This document shows, piece by piece, positions 52,509 through 60,331 of a DNA stretch of 64,000 nucleotides; position 1 is the stretch's first letter; the number at the start of each line of letters is the position of its first letter. The notes under the pieces are model-generated. The model was not told where the DNA came from. It made no database searches and was given only the letters and a program-made list of their open reading frames with translations. This stretch comes from Echinicola salinicaeni (GTDB lineage: Bacteria > Bacteroidota > Bacteroidia > Cytophagales > Cyclobacteriaceae), in contig NZ_JACODZ010000001.1 in the NCBI RefSeq assembly GCF_014280965.1, forward strand, positions 372,001 through 436,000. The letters are read 5' to 3'. Position numbers and translations under genes: made by a program.

Positions 52509-53564
52509 TTAAACTCTCTCCATTAAAATAGGATAGGTTTTTTCAGAAGCCCACTGAGGAACAAATATATTTTCATCCTGGTCAATGCAGACATCATGAG
52601 GATTCATAAAGGTGCTGCCGGCATTTTCATTGGCCTGCAACTTCCCGTCTACATAAACTGGTGCATTTCCGCCCGGAGCAGAAACCACTTTGTTTTTCTT
52701 GTCCAATACCAATACAAAGCCATCATAAGCTGACCAAGTATTGGAAACAATCACAGAGAAATATAGGTTTTTCCCCTTGATCACTGGGCGGCAAATCCAG
52801 CAGTTTGGCGTTTGGATGGTTTCCAAGTGCTCCCCATCCAAGCTGAAACGCTTAAATTCCTGCGCAGCCCTGGAAGTCACCAAAAGCTCAGGCTTACCTT
52901 TTTTCCTGGTGTCCAAGCATACACCATGTGCTTGTTTTAGTTGCTCATCACCATCACCGTTACCTCCGAAATGGCGGATATATTCACCCTTGGCAGAGTA
53001 CTGGATCACGAAACTTTTGCCGTATCCATCGGCCACATAGATATCACCATTTGGACCAATGGCTGTTTCCGTTGGCTTGTACTGCTCAGCACTTTCGTAC
53101 ATTCCAGTTTCCTTTGGATAATCCAAAGTCAAAAGGATCTTACCATCCAAAGTGGTTTTATACACTTGGTGTCTGTCATGGTCAGTGATATAAAGGAACT
53201 CCTCATCACCTTCATCATGCAAGGTCAAGCCATGTGCACCTGGAAAATCATGGCCCCAGGTTTTTAGGATCTTTCCTGACCTGTCATAGAACATGACATT
53301 GTTTTTGGTTTCATTGGTCAAAAGGATCAATCTGCCTTTTTTGTCCTGAACCATTTCATGACAGTCCTTAACAGGATATTTGGCCGGGTCTTGGTTGCCC
53401 CAGTCTTTCTTTACTTTATATTTAAAATCACCATGTCCGATGATTTCATCTTCTGGGTTAATGCCCTTTCCAAAATTGATATTGGGTAGAAGAAAGGTAG
53501 AAGTGACTAGCGCTGAGCCATACTTTACAAACTTTCTTCGGTCGAATTGGGTGTCTTTTTTCAT
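52509..53564 (-). CDS. Tat-exported NHL/six-bladed propeller protein, copy 1
   Basis: The 351-residue protein has a Tat signal (DRRKFVKYGSALV, RR at residues 9-10). An NHL-type six-bladed propeller follows, with repeats such as GPNGDIYVADGYG and MNPHDVCIDQDENIFVP, resembling gluconolactonase-like propellers. It has no clear active-site set. Close relative of the gene at 59185-60219. It is the last gene in the DUF1501/PSD1 run. A Tat route suggests folding or cofactor loading in the cytoplasm. Role unknown. Confidence 0.85.
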   Translation of the reverse strand: MKKDTQFDRRKFVKYGSALVTSTFLLPNINFGKGINPEDEIIGHGDFKYKVKKDWGNQDPAKYPVKDCHEMVQDKKGRLILLTNETKNNVMFYDRSGKILKTWGHDFPGAHGLTLHDEGDEEFLYITDHDRHQVYKTTLDGKILLTLDYPKETGMYESAEQYKPTETAIGPNGDIYVADGYGKSFVIQYSAKGEYIRHFGGNGDGDEQLKQAHGVCLDTRKKGKPELLVTSRAAQEFKRFSLDGEHLETIQTPNCWICRPVIKGKNLYFSVIVSNTWSAYDGFVLVLDKKNKVVSAPGGNAPVYVDGKLQANENAGSTFMNPHDVCIDQDENIFVPQWASEKTYPILMERV

Positions 53565-53684
53565 TTTTAAGAATAATTGCTAGGGAGCTATTCGCTACCC
53601 AAATATTGAAACTCTTATTATTTTTATCTCTAAAGCTTGAGGAACAAATCCTCCTTGCCTAAATAGCTTAGTCCAGTTAAAGAT

Positions 53685-53729
53685 ATTAAATGTTTGAACA
53701 AATTGCTTTGTTTTGTTTAAACATTTAAT
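53685..53729 (-). repeat. Inverted repeat inside the operon before the last gene
   Basis: ATTAAATGTTT and AAACATTTAAT are perfect 11-base arms around a 23-base loop, just upstream of the cytochrome gene stop and before NHL copy 1. It may attenuate or stabilise the transcript. Confidence 0.45.
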
Positions 53730-53742
53730 TCGTAATGCCCAA

Positions 53743-55257
53743 TTATTTGGCCGCAATAGCCGTACTGTCTTCTAAAGTGGCCTTTGTTTCAAAGTTCTTG
53801 GGTAGTCCTGCGGCAATGATCAATATTTCTGGAATAGCTTTTTGCAAATTTTCCCTGCCAATTTCGCTGACTTGGGTTTCCCACAAATATATTTTTCTAA
53901 GCCTCTTTAATCCTTTTAACTGTTCAATGCTTTTGTCACTCACCTTAGTATTATAGAGGTTGAGGTATTCCAGCCATTCCGCTTTTGCAAGGCTTTTTAT
54001 ATCGGCATCGGTAATGGATGTTTTTTCCAAGTGAAGCTTGGTAAGATGCTTAAAGTCCTTTAAGAAATTGAAGTTTAGCCCCTCTTGAAGTTCTGCCTTG
54101 CCTAAATTGAGCCAGGCAATTTGATCAGCAACTTTTCCAAGAGCTTTGATTTTTTCATTATCCAAGGCTACACCAGAAACCAAGTAACTCACTTGGATAA
54201 ATGGACTTTGGGCAGCAATAGGGGATACCGAGAAGCCCAAGTCCTGCAATTTTTCTATTTCCTTCTCAGATGGAGGGTTGATTTCCATGGCATAAACTGG
54301 GCTCAGGTTGGATTTCTTTGGGTTGACCAATTCGTCCAATATTTCCTTGATATCCGAAGTAACTTCCACTTCAGCTACTTTTTTATCGAAAGAGGCTTCA
54401 TTGGTGATCCACCATTCCAAAAGCGCAATTTCGTCTTTGCTAAGCGGTTTTTTGCCTTCTGGAGGCATGACATCCTCATGGTCTTTGGATAACTTTACCC
54501 TTTTGATCAACTCACTATGGGCAGGTTGGCCAGGTACTAGGGATGGTCCATTTTCTCCTCCTTTTAGATAACCTTCTTTAATGTCCAGCCTAAGGTCTCC
54601 CTTGGTTTTTTCTGCATTATGGCAGCTTTCACAATTATTGTCCATGATGGGCTTGATCAAGTCATCAAAGACAATGGCTTCTTCCAAATTGGTGATTTGC
54701 GCTGATTTTTTTACTGGTTTGGGTGGCATTCCAGCCATGGCTCGTAGCCCATTAGGCATATAACGAACCAAATATTCCGAACCGTGGGTAAGGTTGCCAC
54801 CAAGGTGACCGGTAAAGGTCAAGCAGATTACACTGGCAGAAAGGAAAGTGAAATAGGCCGTGTCGACTTGTTTCAGCTTAAGCACCAATGCAATAATGGC
54901 AAAGGCCAAAGTGGAAAGGCCGAGCCAAAGGTGCCAATCCAAAGTACTGCCTTGGTATTCACCACTTAGGGATAATAGATAGCCAAATACGGCGGCTCCT
55001 ACCGAAGTCAATATGCCCAGAAATAAAACAAAGGATACACTTTGCTCCAAATGGCGGAACCTGGGAATTTTAGCCATCAGTTCCATTAGAAATGCCAAGA
55101 GAATAAAGCCAATGGGTAAATGGACAATCAAAGGGTGAAACCGCCCAATGAACAGCCAAAGGTCTGAAGGCTCCTCAGCAGCATCCATTCCTTGAGCGAA
55201 TAATAATGGGATGCTGATAATTTGTAAAAGCAATAAAATATAAAATTTCTTTCTCAT
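53743..55257 (-). CDS. DUF2231 membrane protein with c-type heme site and leucine-rich repeats
   Basis: The 504-residue protein has a signal-like N-terminus and a four-helix DUF2231 region (about 35-160; HPLIVHLPIG with His residues). A planctomycete-type cytochrome domain has one heme motif, Cys209-x-x-Cys212-His213 in NNCESCHNA. The C-terminal half carries leucine-rich repeats (LTKLHLEKTSITDADI). It is likely in the inner membrane with the heme in the periplasm. It is 69 bases downstream of the DUF1501 gene. A redox or electron-transfer role follows from the heme; its partners are probably the adjacent genes. Confidence 0.86.
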   Translation of the reverse strand: MRKKFYILLLLQIISIPLLFAQGMDAAEEPSDLWLFIGRFHPLIVHLPIGFILLAFLMELMAKIPRFRHLEQSVSFVLFLGILTSVGAAVFGYLLSLSGEYQGSTLDWHLWLGLSTLAFAIIALVLKLKQVDTAYFTFLSASVICLTFTGHLGGNLTHGSEYLVRYMPNGLRAMAGMPPKPVKKSAQITNLEEAIVFDDLIKPIMDNNCESCHNAEKTKGDLRLDIKEGYLKGGENGPSLVPGQPAHSELIKRVKLSKDHEDVMPPEGKKPLSKDEIALLEWWITNEASFDKKVAEVEVTSDIKEILDELVNPKKSNLSPVYAMEINPPSEKEIEKLQDLGFSVSPIAAQSPFIQVSYLVSGVALDNEKIKALGKVADQIAWLNLGKAELQEGLNFNFLKDFKHLTKLHLEKTSITDADIKSLAKAEWLEYLNLYNTKVSDKSIEQLKGLKRLRKIYLWETQVSEIGRENLQKAIPEILIIAAGLPKNFETKATLEDSTAIAAK

Positions 55258-55326
55258 ATTAATCTGGGCATATTGTTAATGGCCTGGTAAAGATAAAGTT
55301 TATGATGAATAATAGGTGACACCTGC

Positions 55327-56820
55327 TTAGACAATGATTTTTTCAATTATTTCACCATGTACATCAGTCAACCTAAAGTCCCTTCCTTGGAAGTGATAGG
55401 TGAGCTTTTCGTGGTTCAAGCCTAATTGATGCAAGATCGTCGCCTGTAGATCGTGGACATGGACACGGTCTTTGATACCATAGTAACCGATCTCATCAGT
55501 TTCGCCGTAGGTCATGCCGGGCTTGATTCCTCCGCCTGCCATCCAGGTAGTGAAGGCTTCCAAATGGTGGTCTCTACCCACGAACTTCATTTCTTTCCCC
55601 CCCCTGTTTTCTCTCATTGGGGTTCTGCCGAACTCACCGCCCCAAACTACCAAAGTATCATCTAATAAGCCTCTTTGTTTAAGGTCTTTAAGCAAGGCAG
55701 CAATAGGTTGGTCCACCTCTTTACATCTGTCTTTGAATCCATGGTTCAGTGCCTCTGCCTTACCTGCTCCGTGGGCATCCCATCCCCAATGATAAAGCTG
55801 TATAAATCGTACACCTTTTTCGGCAAGCCTTCTGGCCAAAAGGCAGTTGTTGGCAAAAGAGGATTGGCCTGGTTCGGTACCATACATTTTATGGATATAT
55901 TCTGGCTCATCCTTGATGTCCATGGTCTCCGGTACAGAAGTCTGCATTTTGAAGGCCATTTCATACTGGGAAATTCTCGTCATGATTTCAGGATCCCCAA
56001 TTTCTTCAAACTGCCTTTTGTTTAGGTCGTTAATGGCATTGATGGATTGCTCCCTCAGGGCCTTGCTCATCCCTTTAGGGTCGGAAAGGTAAAGCACCGG
56101 ATCACCTTTTGACCGGCATTGGACCCCTTGGTAAACCGTAGGTAGGAAGCCGCTTCCCCAGATACTTTTACCGGCACTGGGAGTTTTTCCACCTGATACT
56201 AATACCATAAATCCTGGAAGGTTTTGGTTTTCAGAACCAAGGCCATAAGTTACCCATGAACCCATACTTGGTTTGCCTAATCTAGCACTGCCAGTTTGGA
56301 GCAGCAATTGGGCCGGAGCATGGTTAAACTCATCTGTATGCATGGCCTTTAGGAAAGTCATATCATCCGCACAATCAGACAGGTAAGGTAATCTGTCCGA
56401 CATCCAGGCGCCTGATTGACCATATTGTTTGAAGTTGAATTGAGGACCGAGCATCTTTGGAGTTCCCTTGATAAAGGCAAACCTTTTACCTTCCAAAAGT
56501 GAAGGAGGGCAGTCAAGTCCATCCAGTTTTTGAAGATCAGGTTTGTAATCAAAGAGCTCCAATTGGGATGGCGCACCAGCCATGTGCAGGTATATCACCC
56601 GCTTGGCTTTAGGTACAAAATGGGAAGGGAGTGCTGCCATAGGATTGGCACTGTCCCGGAGTGCACCTAAATTCTCCGAGCTGCTACTACAGCTGGTAAG
56701 GGAGCTGCCCATTAAGGAGCCAAGGGCAATGCCACCCATTCCTGAAATACATTTTCTTAAAAATTGCCTACGGGTATTAAGTTCAGCCTGTCGGTATTGT
56801 TCTTCCTCAAATATGTTCAT
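55327..56820 (-). CDS. DUF1501 protein, Tat-exported
   Basis: The 497-residue protein has a twin-arginine signal (NTRRQFLRKC, RR at 17-18) followed by a possible lipobox (LTSC, Cys44), so it may be a Tat lipoprotein. The body belongs to DUF1501, an alkaline-phosphatase/sulfatase-like fold. It shows [14 protein letters not shown] and [14 protein letters not shown], both typical of the family. The family has no confirmed substrate that I know of. It is 28 bases after the PSD1 gene and 69 before the DUF2231 cytochrome gene. A partial paralog lies at 63512-64000. Confidence 0.88.
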   Translation of the reverse strand: MNIFEEEQYRQAELNTRRQFLRKCISGMGGIALGSLMGSSLTSCSSSSENLGALRDSANPMAALPSHFVPKAKRVIYLHMAGAPSQLELFDYKPDLQKLDGLDCPPSLLEGKRFAFIKGTPKMLGPQFNFKQYGQSGAWMSDRLPYLSDCADDMTFLKAMHTDEFNHAPAQLLLQTGSARLGKPSMGSWVTYGLGSENQNLPGFMVLVSGGKTPSAGKSIWGSGFLPTVYQGVQCRSKGDPVLYLSDPKGMSKALREQSINAINDLNKRQFEEIGDPEIMTRISQYEMAFKMQTSVPETMDIKDEPEYIHKMYGTEPGQSSFANNCLLARRLAEKGVRFIQLYHWGWDAHGAGKAEALNHGFKDRCKEVDQPIAALLKDLKQRGLLDDTLVVWGGEFGRTPMRENRGGKEMKFVGRDHHLEAFTTWMAGGGIKPGMTYGETDEIGYYGIKDRVHVHDLQATILHQLGLNHEKLTYHFQGRDFRLTDVHGEIIEKIIV

Positions 56821-56848
56821 CTTATTTTTCTTTTAAGAGGCCTTCGCT

Positions 56849-59149
56849 TTAGTTTCTTGTGATAAAGTTGTCCAGGTTCATTATGGCATTGGCCACCACA
56901 GTGAGTGCGTTTAACGCTGGATCAGTCACTTTTTTGTCCATGTTTTCCAAACCTTCCCCAGTTTCATCAAAATGTGATTTGGCTTTGCTATATAAATCCA
57001 TCAAAATCTCCATGTCCTTATCTGTAGGAGATTGGAAAAGTGCCGATTCATAGCCCTTGATAATTTGTTCTTTGGGATCACTTCCTGCAGCTTTCATCTT
57101 TTTGGCCATCGTCTGGGCTGCTTCTACATAGACTGCATCATTGAGAGTTACCAATGCTTGAAGTGGTGTATTGGTATCAATTCTTCTGTTGACGCAGAAT
57201 TCCCTACTTGGGCCGTCAAAGGCAATCATTGAAGGGTAGGGGCTTGTTCTCCTTAGATAGGTGTAAACGGCTCTTCTGTGCTGGTCTTCCCCTTCGCTAA
57301 TGTTCCAAGCACTGCCATTATATACGGCTTGCCATATGCCTTCCGGTTGATAAGGCATTACAGAAGGACCGTACATCTTATCACTCAAAAGCCCACTTAC
57401 TGCTAGTGCTTGGTCTCTCACTTGCTCAGCAGACAGTCTTACTCTCGGTGCTCTGGATAGATAGTCATTGGCGGCATCTATCTGCAGGGCTTTTGGACTT
57501 ACCTCAGAGGATTGTCTATAGGTGGCCGACATGACTATTCTTTTGATCAATGCTTTCATATGCCATTGGTCCTTCTCCATCCATTCTATGGCCAACCAAT
57601 CTAAGAGCTCCGGATGGGTAGGAGCGGCACCTTGCGAACCAAAGTCCTCTTGTGTTTCCACTATTCCCTTGCCAAATAACTGGCCCCAAATTCTATTGAC
57701 GGTAACCCTGGCTGTCAGTGGGTTTTCTCCATTTACCAACCACCGGGCCATGGCCAATCGATTAGCTTTGTTATCATTGCCCAATTTAGGCATAGAGCCT
57801 GGAACTCCTGGACTTACTTCATCTCCATGTGTGGTCCAATTCCCTCTTTCAAAGACGAAGGTCTTCCTGCTTTCCTCTTCCGGAAGTTCCTTCATAATTG
57901 GGAGGGTATATTGCTTTATTTGCTTTAGTTCAGCTTCTTTTTCCTTTATTTCTGAAGCAAAGCGGTAGGAGGTCTTTTCTGATTTGACCGAGTCTATCCA
58001 ACTTAATAACTGCTCCCTTTTTTTGCCATCCATTTCAGTATAAACGGGAATTACCGGTTGCTCAACAGGATAGGTGTCCTTATCAGCAGTATTATTAAAG
58101 AAAGCATAGAACTTATAATACTCTTCATGCTTGATTGGGTCATAAGGGTGGCTGTGGCATTGCACACAGGCCATGGTAATACCTTGCCAAACTTCCCAAG
58201 TGGTATTTGTCCTATCCAAAACGGCGGCCACCCGGAATTCCTCATCATCCGTTCCACCCTCGTCATTGGTCATGGTATTTCTATGGAAACCTGTGGCGAT
58301 CAACTGATCCTTGCTTGGGTCTGGTAATAAATCCCCAGCCAATTGCTCAATGGTAAACTGGTCAAATGGCATGTCTTGGTTAAATGCCTTGATCACCCAG
58401 TCCCGGTACTTCCACATATCGCGGTGACGGTCGGCTTCATAGCCTTTGGAATCAGCATATCTAGCTAAGTCCAGCCACATGCTGGTCCATTTTTCGCCGT
58501 ATTTTGGAGAGGCCAAAAGTTCATCTACAATCCTTTCATAGTTTTCCAAAGACGGGTCAGATTCCAGACTTTGGATCATCTCAGGGCTAGGTGGTAATCC
58601 AATGATGTCCAAGCTTAGCCTGCGGGCCAAAATATTGGCATCTGCTTGAGGGGATGGGGAAAGACCTTTTTCCTCCATTTTTTCAAGTACAAAATGGTCA
58701 ATTGGATTTTTTTCCCAAGCTTCCATGTCCACTTCTGGAACTTCTGGCTTTTCTGGTGCAACAAAAGACCAGTGGTCTTCCCATTCAGCCCCCTGATTGA
58801 TCCATCTTTTCAAAATGTCCACCTCTTCCTTGCTGAGGGCAGGACCTTCAGGCGGCATCCTTTGCTCTGGATCCTGATCTAATATTCTCTTGATCATCTC
58901 ACTTCCATCTGCATCTCCAGGGATGATTGCGGGGTGCCCCGACTTGGTGGCCGCCAAGGCTTCTTCTTCAAATAATAAACTGAATTCGCCGGATTGCTTT
59001 ACCCCACCGTGGCAAGTGATACATTTGCTGTTGATAATGGGGCGGACCTCGGCGTTAAAGTCAATTTTTTCCTCCTGTGGATTACAGGATGCTATGCCCA
59101 GTAAGCCAGCATACAATAATCCTAAAAGTCCTAGTAAATATCTATTCAT
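56849..59149 (-). CDS. PSD1-type (DUF1549/DUF1553) c-type cytochrome lipoprotein
   Basis: The 766-residue protein has a lipoprotein signal (IASC, Cys22), then a PSCyt1 heme motif at Cys43-x-x-Cys46-His47 (KCITCHGG). A DUF1549 domain contains a second heme-like motif (CVQCHSHPYDP), and a C-terminal DUF1553 domain includes CVNRRIDTNTPLQALVTLND. Such proteins are abundant in planctomycetes and occur with DUF1501 partners. Two heme sites suggest electron transfer to or from an unknown substrate in the envelope. It is the second gene of the run and lies 35 bases after NHL copy 2. Confidence 0.9.
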   Translation of the reverse strand: MNRYLLGLLGLLYAGLLGIASCNPQEEKIDFNAEVRPIINSKCITCHGGVKQSGEFSLLFEEEALAATKSGHPAIIPGDADGSEMIKRILDQDPEQRMPPEGPALSKEEVDILKRWINQGAEWEDHWSFVAPEKPEVPEVDMEAWEKNPIDHFVLEKMEEKGLSPSPQADANILARRLSLDIIGLPPSPEMIQSLESDPSLENYERIVDELLASPKYGEKWTSMWLDLARYADSKGYEADRHRDMWKYRDWVIKAFNQDMPFDQFTIEQLAGDLLPDPSKDQLIATGFHRNTMTNDEGGTDDEEFRVAAVLDRTNTTWEVWQGITMACVQCHSHPYDPIKHEEYYKFYAFFNNTADKDTYPVEQPVIPVYTEMDGKKREQLLSWIDSVKSEKTSYRFASEIKEKEAELKQIKQYTLPIMKELPEEESRKTFVFERGNWTTHGDEVSPGVPGSMPKLGNDNKANRLAMARWLVNGENPLTARVTVNRIWGQLFGKGIVETQEDFGSQGAAPTHPELLDWLAIEWMEKDQWHMKALIKRIVMSATYRQSSEVSPKALQIDAANDYLSRAPRVRLSAEQVRDQALAVSGLLSDKMYGPSVMPYQPEGIWQAVYNGSAWNISEGEDQHRRAVYTYLRRTSPYPSMIAFDGPSREFCVNRRIDTNTPLQALVTLNDAVYVEAAQTMAKKMKAAGSDPKEQIIKGYESALFQSPTDKDMEILMDLYSKAKSHFDETGEGLENMDKKVTDPALNALTVVANAIMNLDNFITRN

Positions 59150-59184
59150 AACATTTTAAGTAAAATGCTTTTGTAATTATTAAA

Positions 59185-60219
59185 TTAAACCCTTTCTAAT
59201 TTGATAGGATAGGTTTTTCCTGAAAACCATTGTGGAACATAGATATTCTCATCCTGATCAATGCATACATCATGTGGGTTCATAAAGGTGACCTCATCAT
59301 AGACGATTTCCTGAAGTTGGCCATCCTGGTATTTAGGGGCGGATCCACCTGGTGCTGAAACAATTTTGTTATTTTCATCCAACACTATCACCAATCCATC
59401 ATATGCCCACCAGCTTTTGGTGCCAATGACTGGGAAGTACAGGTTTTTTCCCTTGATGACAGGCCTACATATCCAGCAGCCTGGCGTGGCAATGGTTTCT
59501 AAATGCTTGCCATCCAAAGAAAACCTTTTGAATTCCTGGGCACTTCTGGATGTTACCAAGAGTTCCGGTGATCCCACTTTCCTGGTATCTAGGCAAACCC
59601 CATGAGCCTGCTGTAATTGTGCTTCTTCTTTACCTTGTCCTCCAAAATGCCGGATATATTCCCCTTTTGAAGAGTATTGAATGACAAAGCTTTTTCCATA
59701 TCCATCGGCCACATAAATATCTCCATTTGGTCCAATGGCTGTTTCCGTAGGCTTATATTGTTCAGGTTTTTCATAGACACCTGTTTCCTTAGGCCAATCT
59801 AGGGTCATTAGGATTTTTCCATCTAAAGTGGTTTTGAAAACCTGGTGACGGTCGTGATCAGTAATATAGAGAAATTCATCTCCGCCCTCTTCGTGCAAGG
59901 TTAGGCCATGGGCACCCGGAAATTCATGCCCCCAGCTCTTGATGATTTTTCCCGAACGGTCATAAAAGAGTAAGTTGTTTTTGGTTTCATTGGTCAATAG
60001 AATCAATCGGCCAGCTTTGTCCTGGACCATCTCATGACAGTCCTTCACTGGGATTTTTCCAGGATCTTGTGTACCCCAATCTTTGTGTACTTTATATTGA
60101 AAATCACCATGCCCGATAATGGGTTTTCTGGGAATAGTGGTTTTACCAAAATTAATATTGGGAACTAAGGCTGCACTGGTAGCAAGTGTTCCAAATTTTG
60201 CAAAGTCTCTTCTGTTCAT
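59185..60219 (-). CDS. Tat-exported NHL/six-bladed propeller protein, copy 2
   Basis: The 344-residue protein has a Tat signal (MNRRDFAKFG) and is closely similar along its whole length to the gene at 52509-53564. Shared blocks include GPNGDIYVADGYGKSF, CWICRPVIKGKNLYFP and MNPHDVCIDQDEN. The propeller type is the same. It starts the operon leftwards after the AraC-type regulator, so it is likely the first gene expressed. Two copies in one operon suggest different partners or specificities. Function not known. Confidence 0.85.
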   Translation of the reverse strand: MNRRDFAKFGTLATSAALVPNINFGKTTIPRKPIIGHGDFQYKVHKDWGTQDPGKIPVKDCHEMVQDKAGRLILLTNETKNNLLFYDRSGKIIKSWGHEFPGAHGLTLHEEGGDEFLYITDHDRHQVFKTTLDGKILMTLDWPKETGVYEKPEQYKPTETAIGPNGDIYVADGYGKSFVIQYSSKGEYIRHFGGQGKEEAQLQQAHGVCLDTRKVGSPELLVTSRSAQEFKRFSLDGKHLETIATPGCWICRPVIKGKNLYFPVIGTKSWWAYDGLVIVLDENNKIVSAPGGSAPKYQDGQLQEIVYDEVTFMNPHDVCIDQDENIYVPQWFSGKTYPIKLERV

Positions 60220-60331
60220 TTAATGAAGGGGTTCATTATTGATTTTTCCTAAACACAAATATGTCTAAATATCATTGTTCCCCCTTTTCTCACCGTCCCA
60301 AATCAATTGTTTATTTGTACCAAATGGGTTT

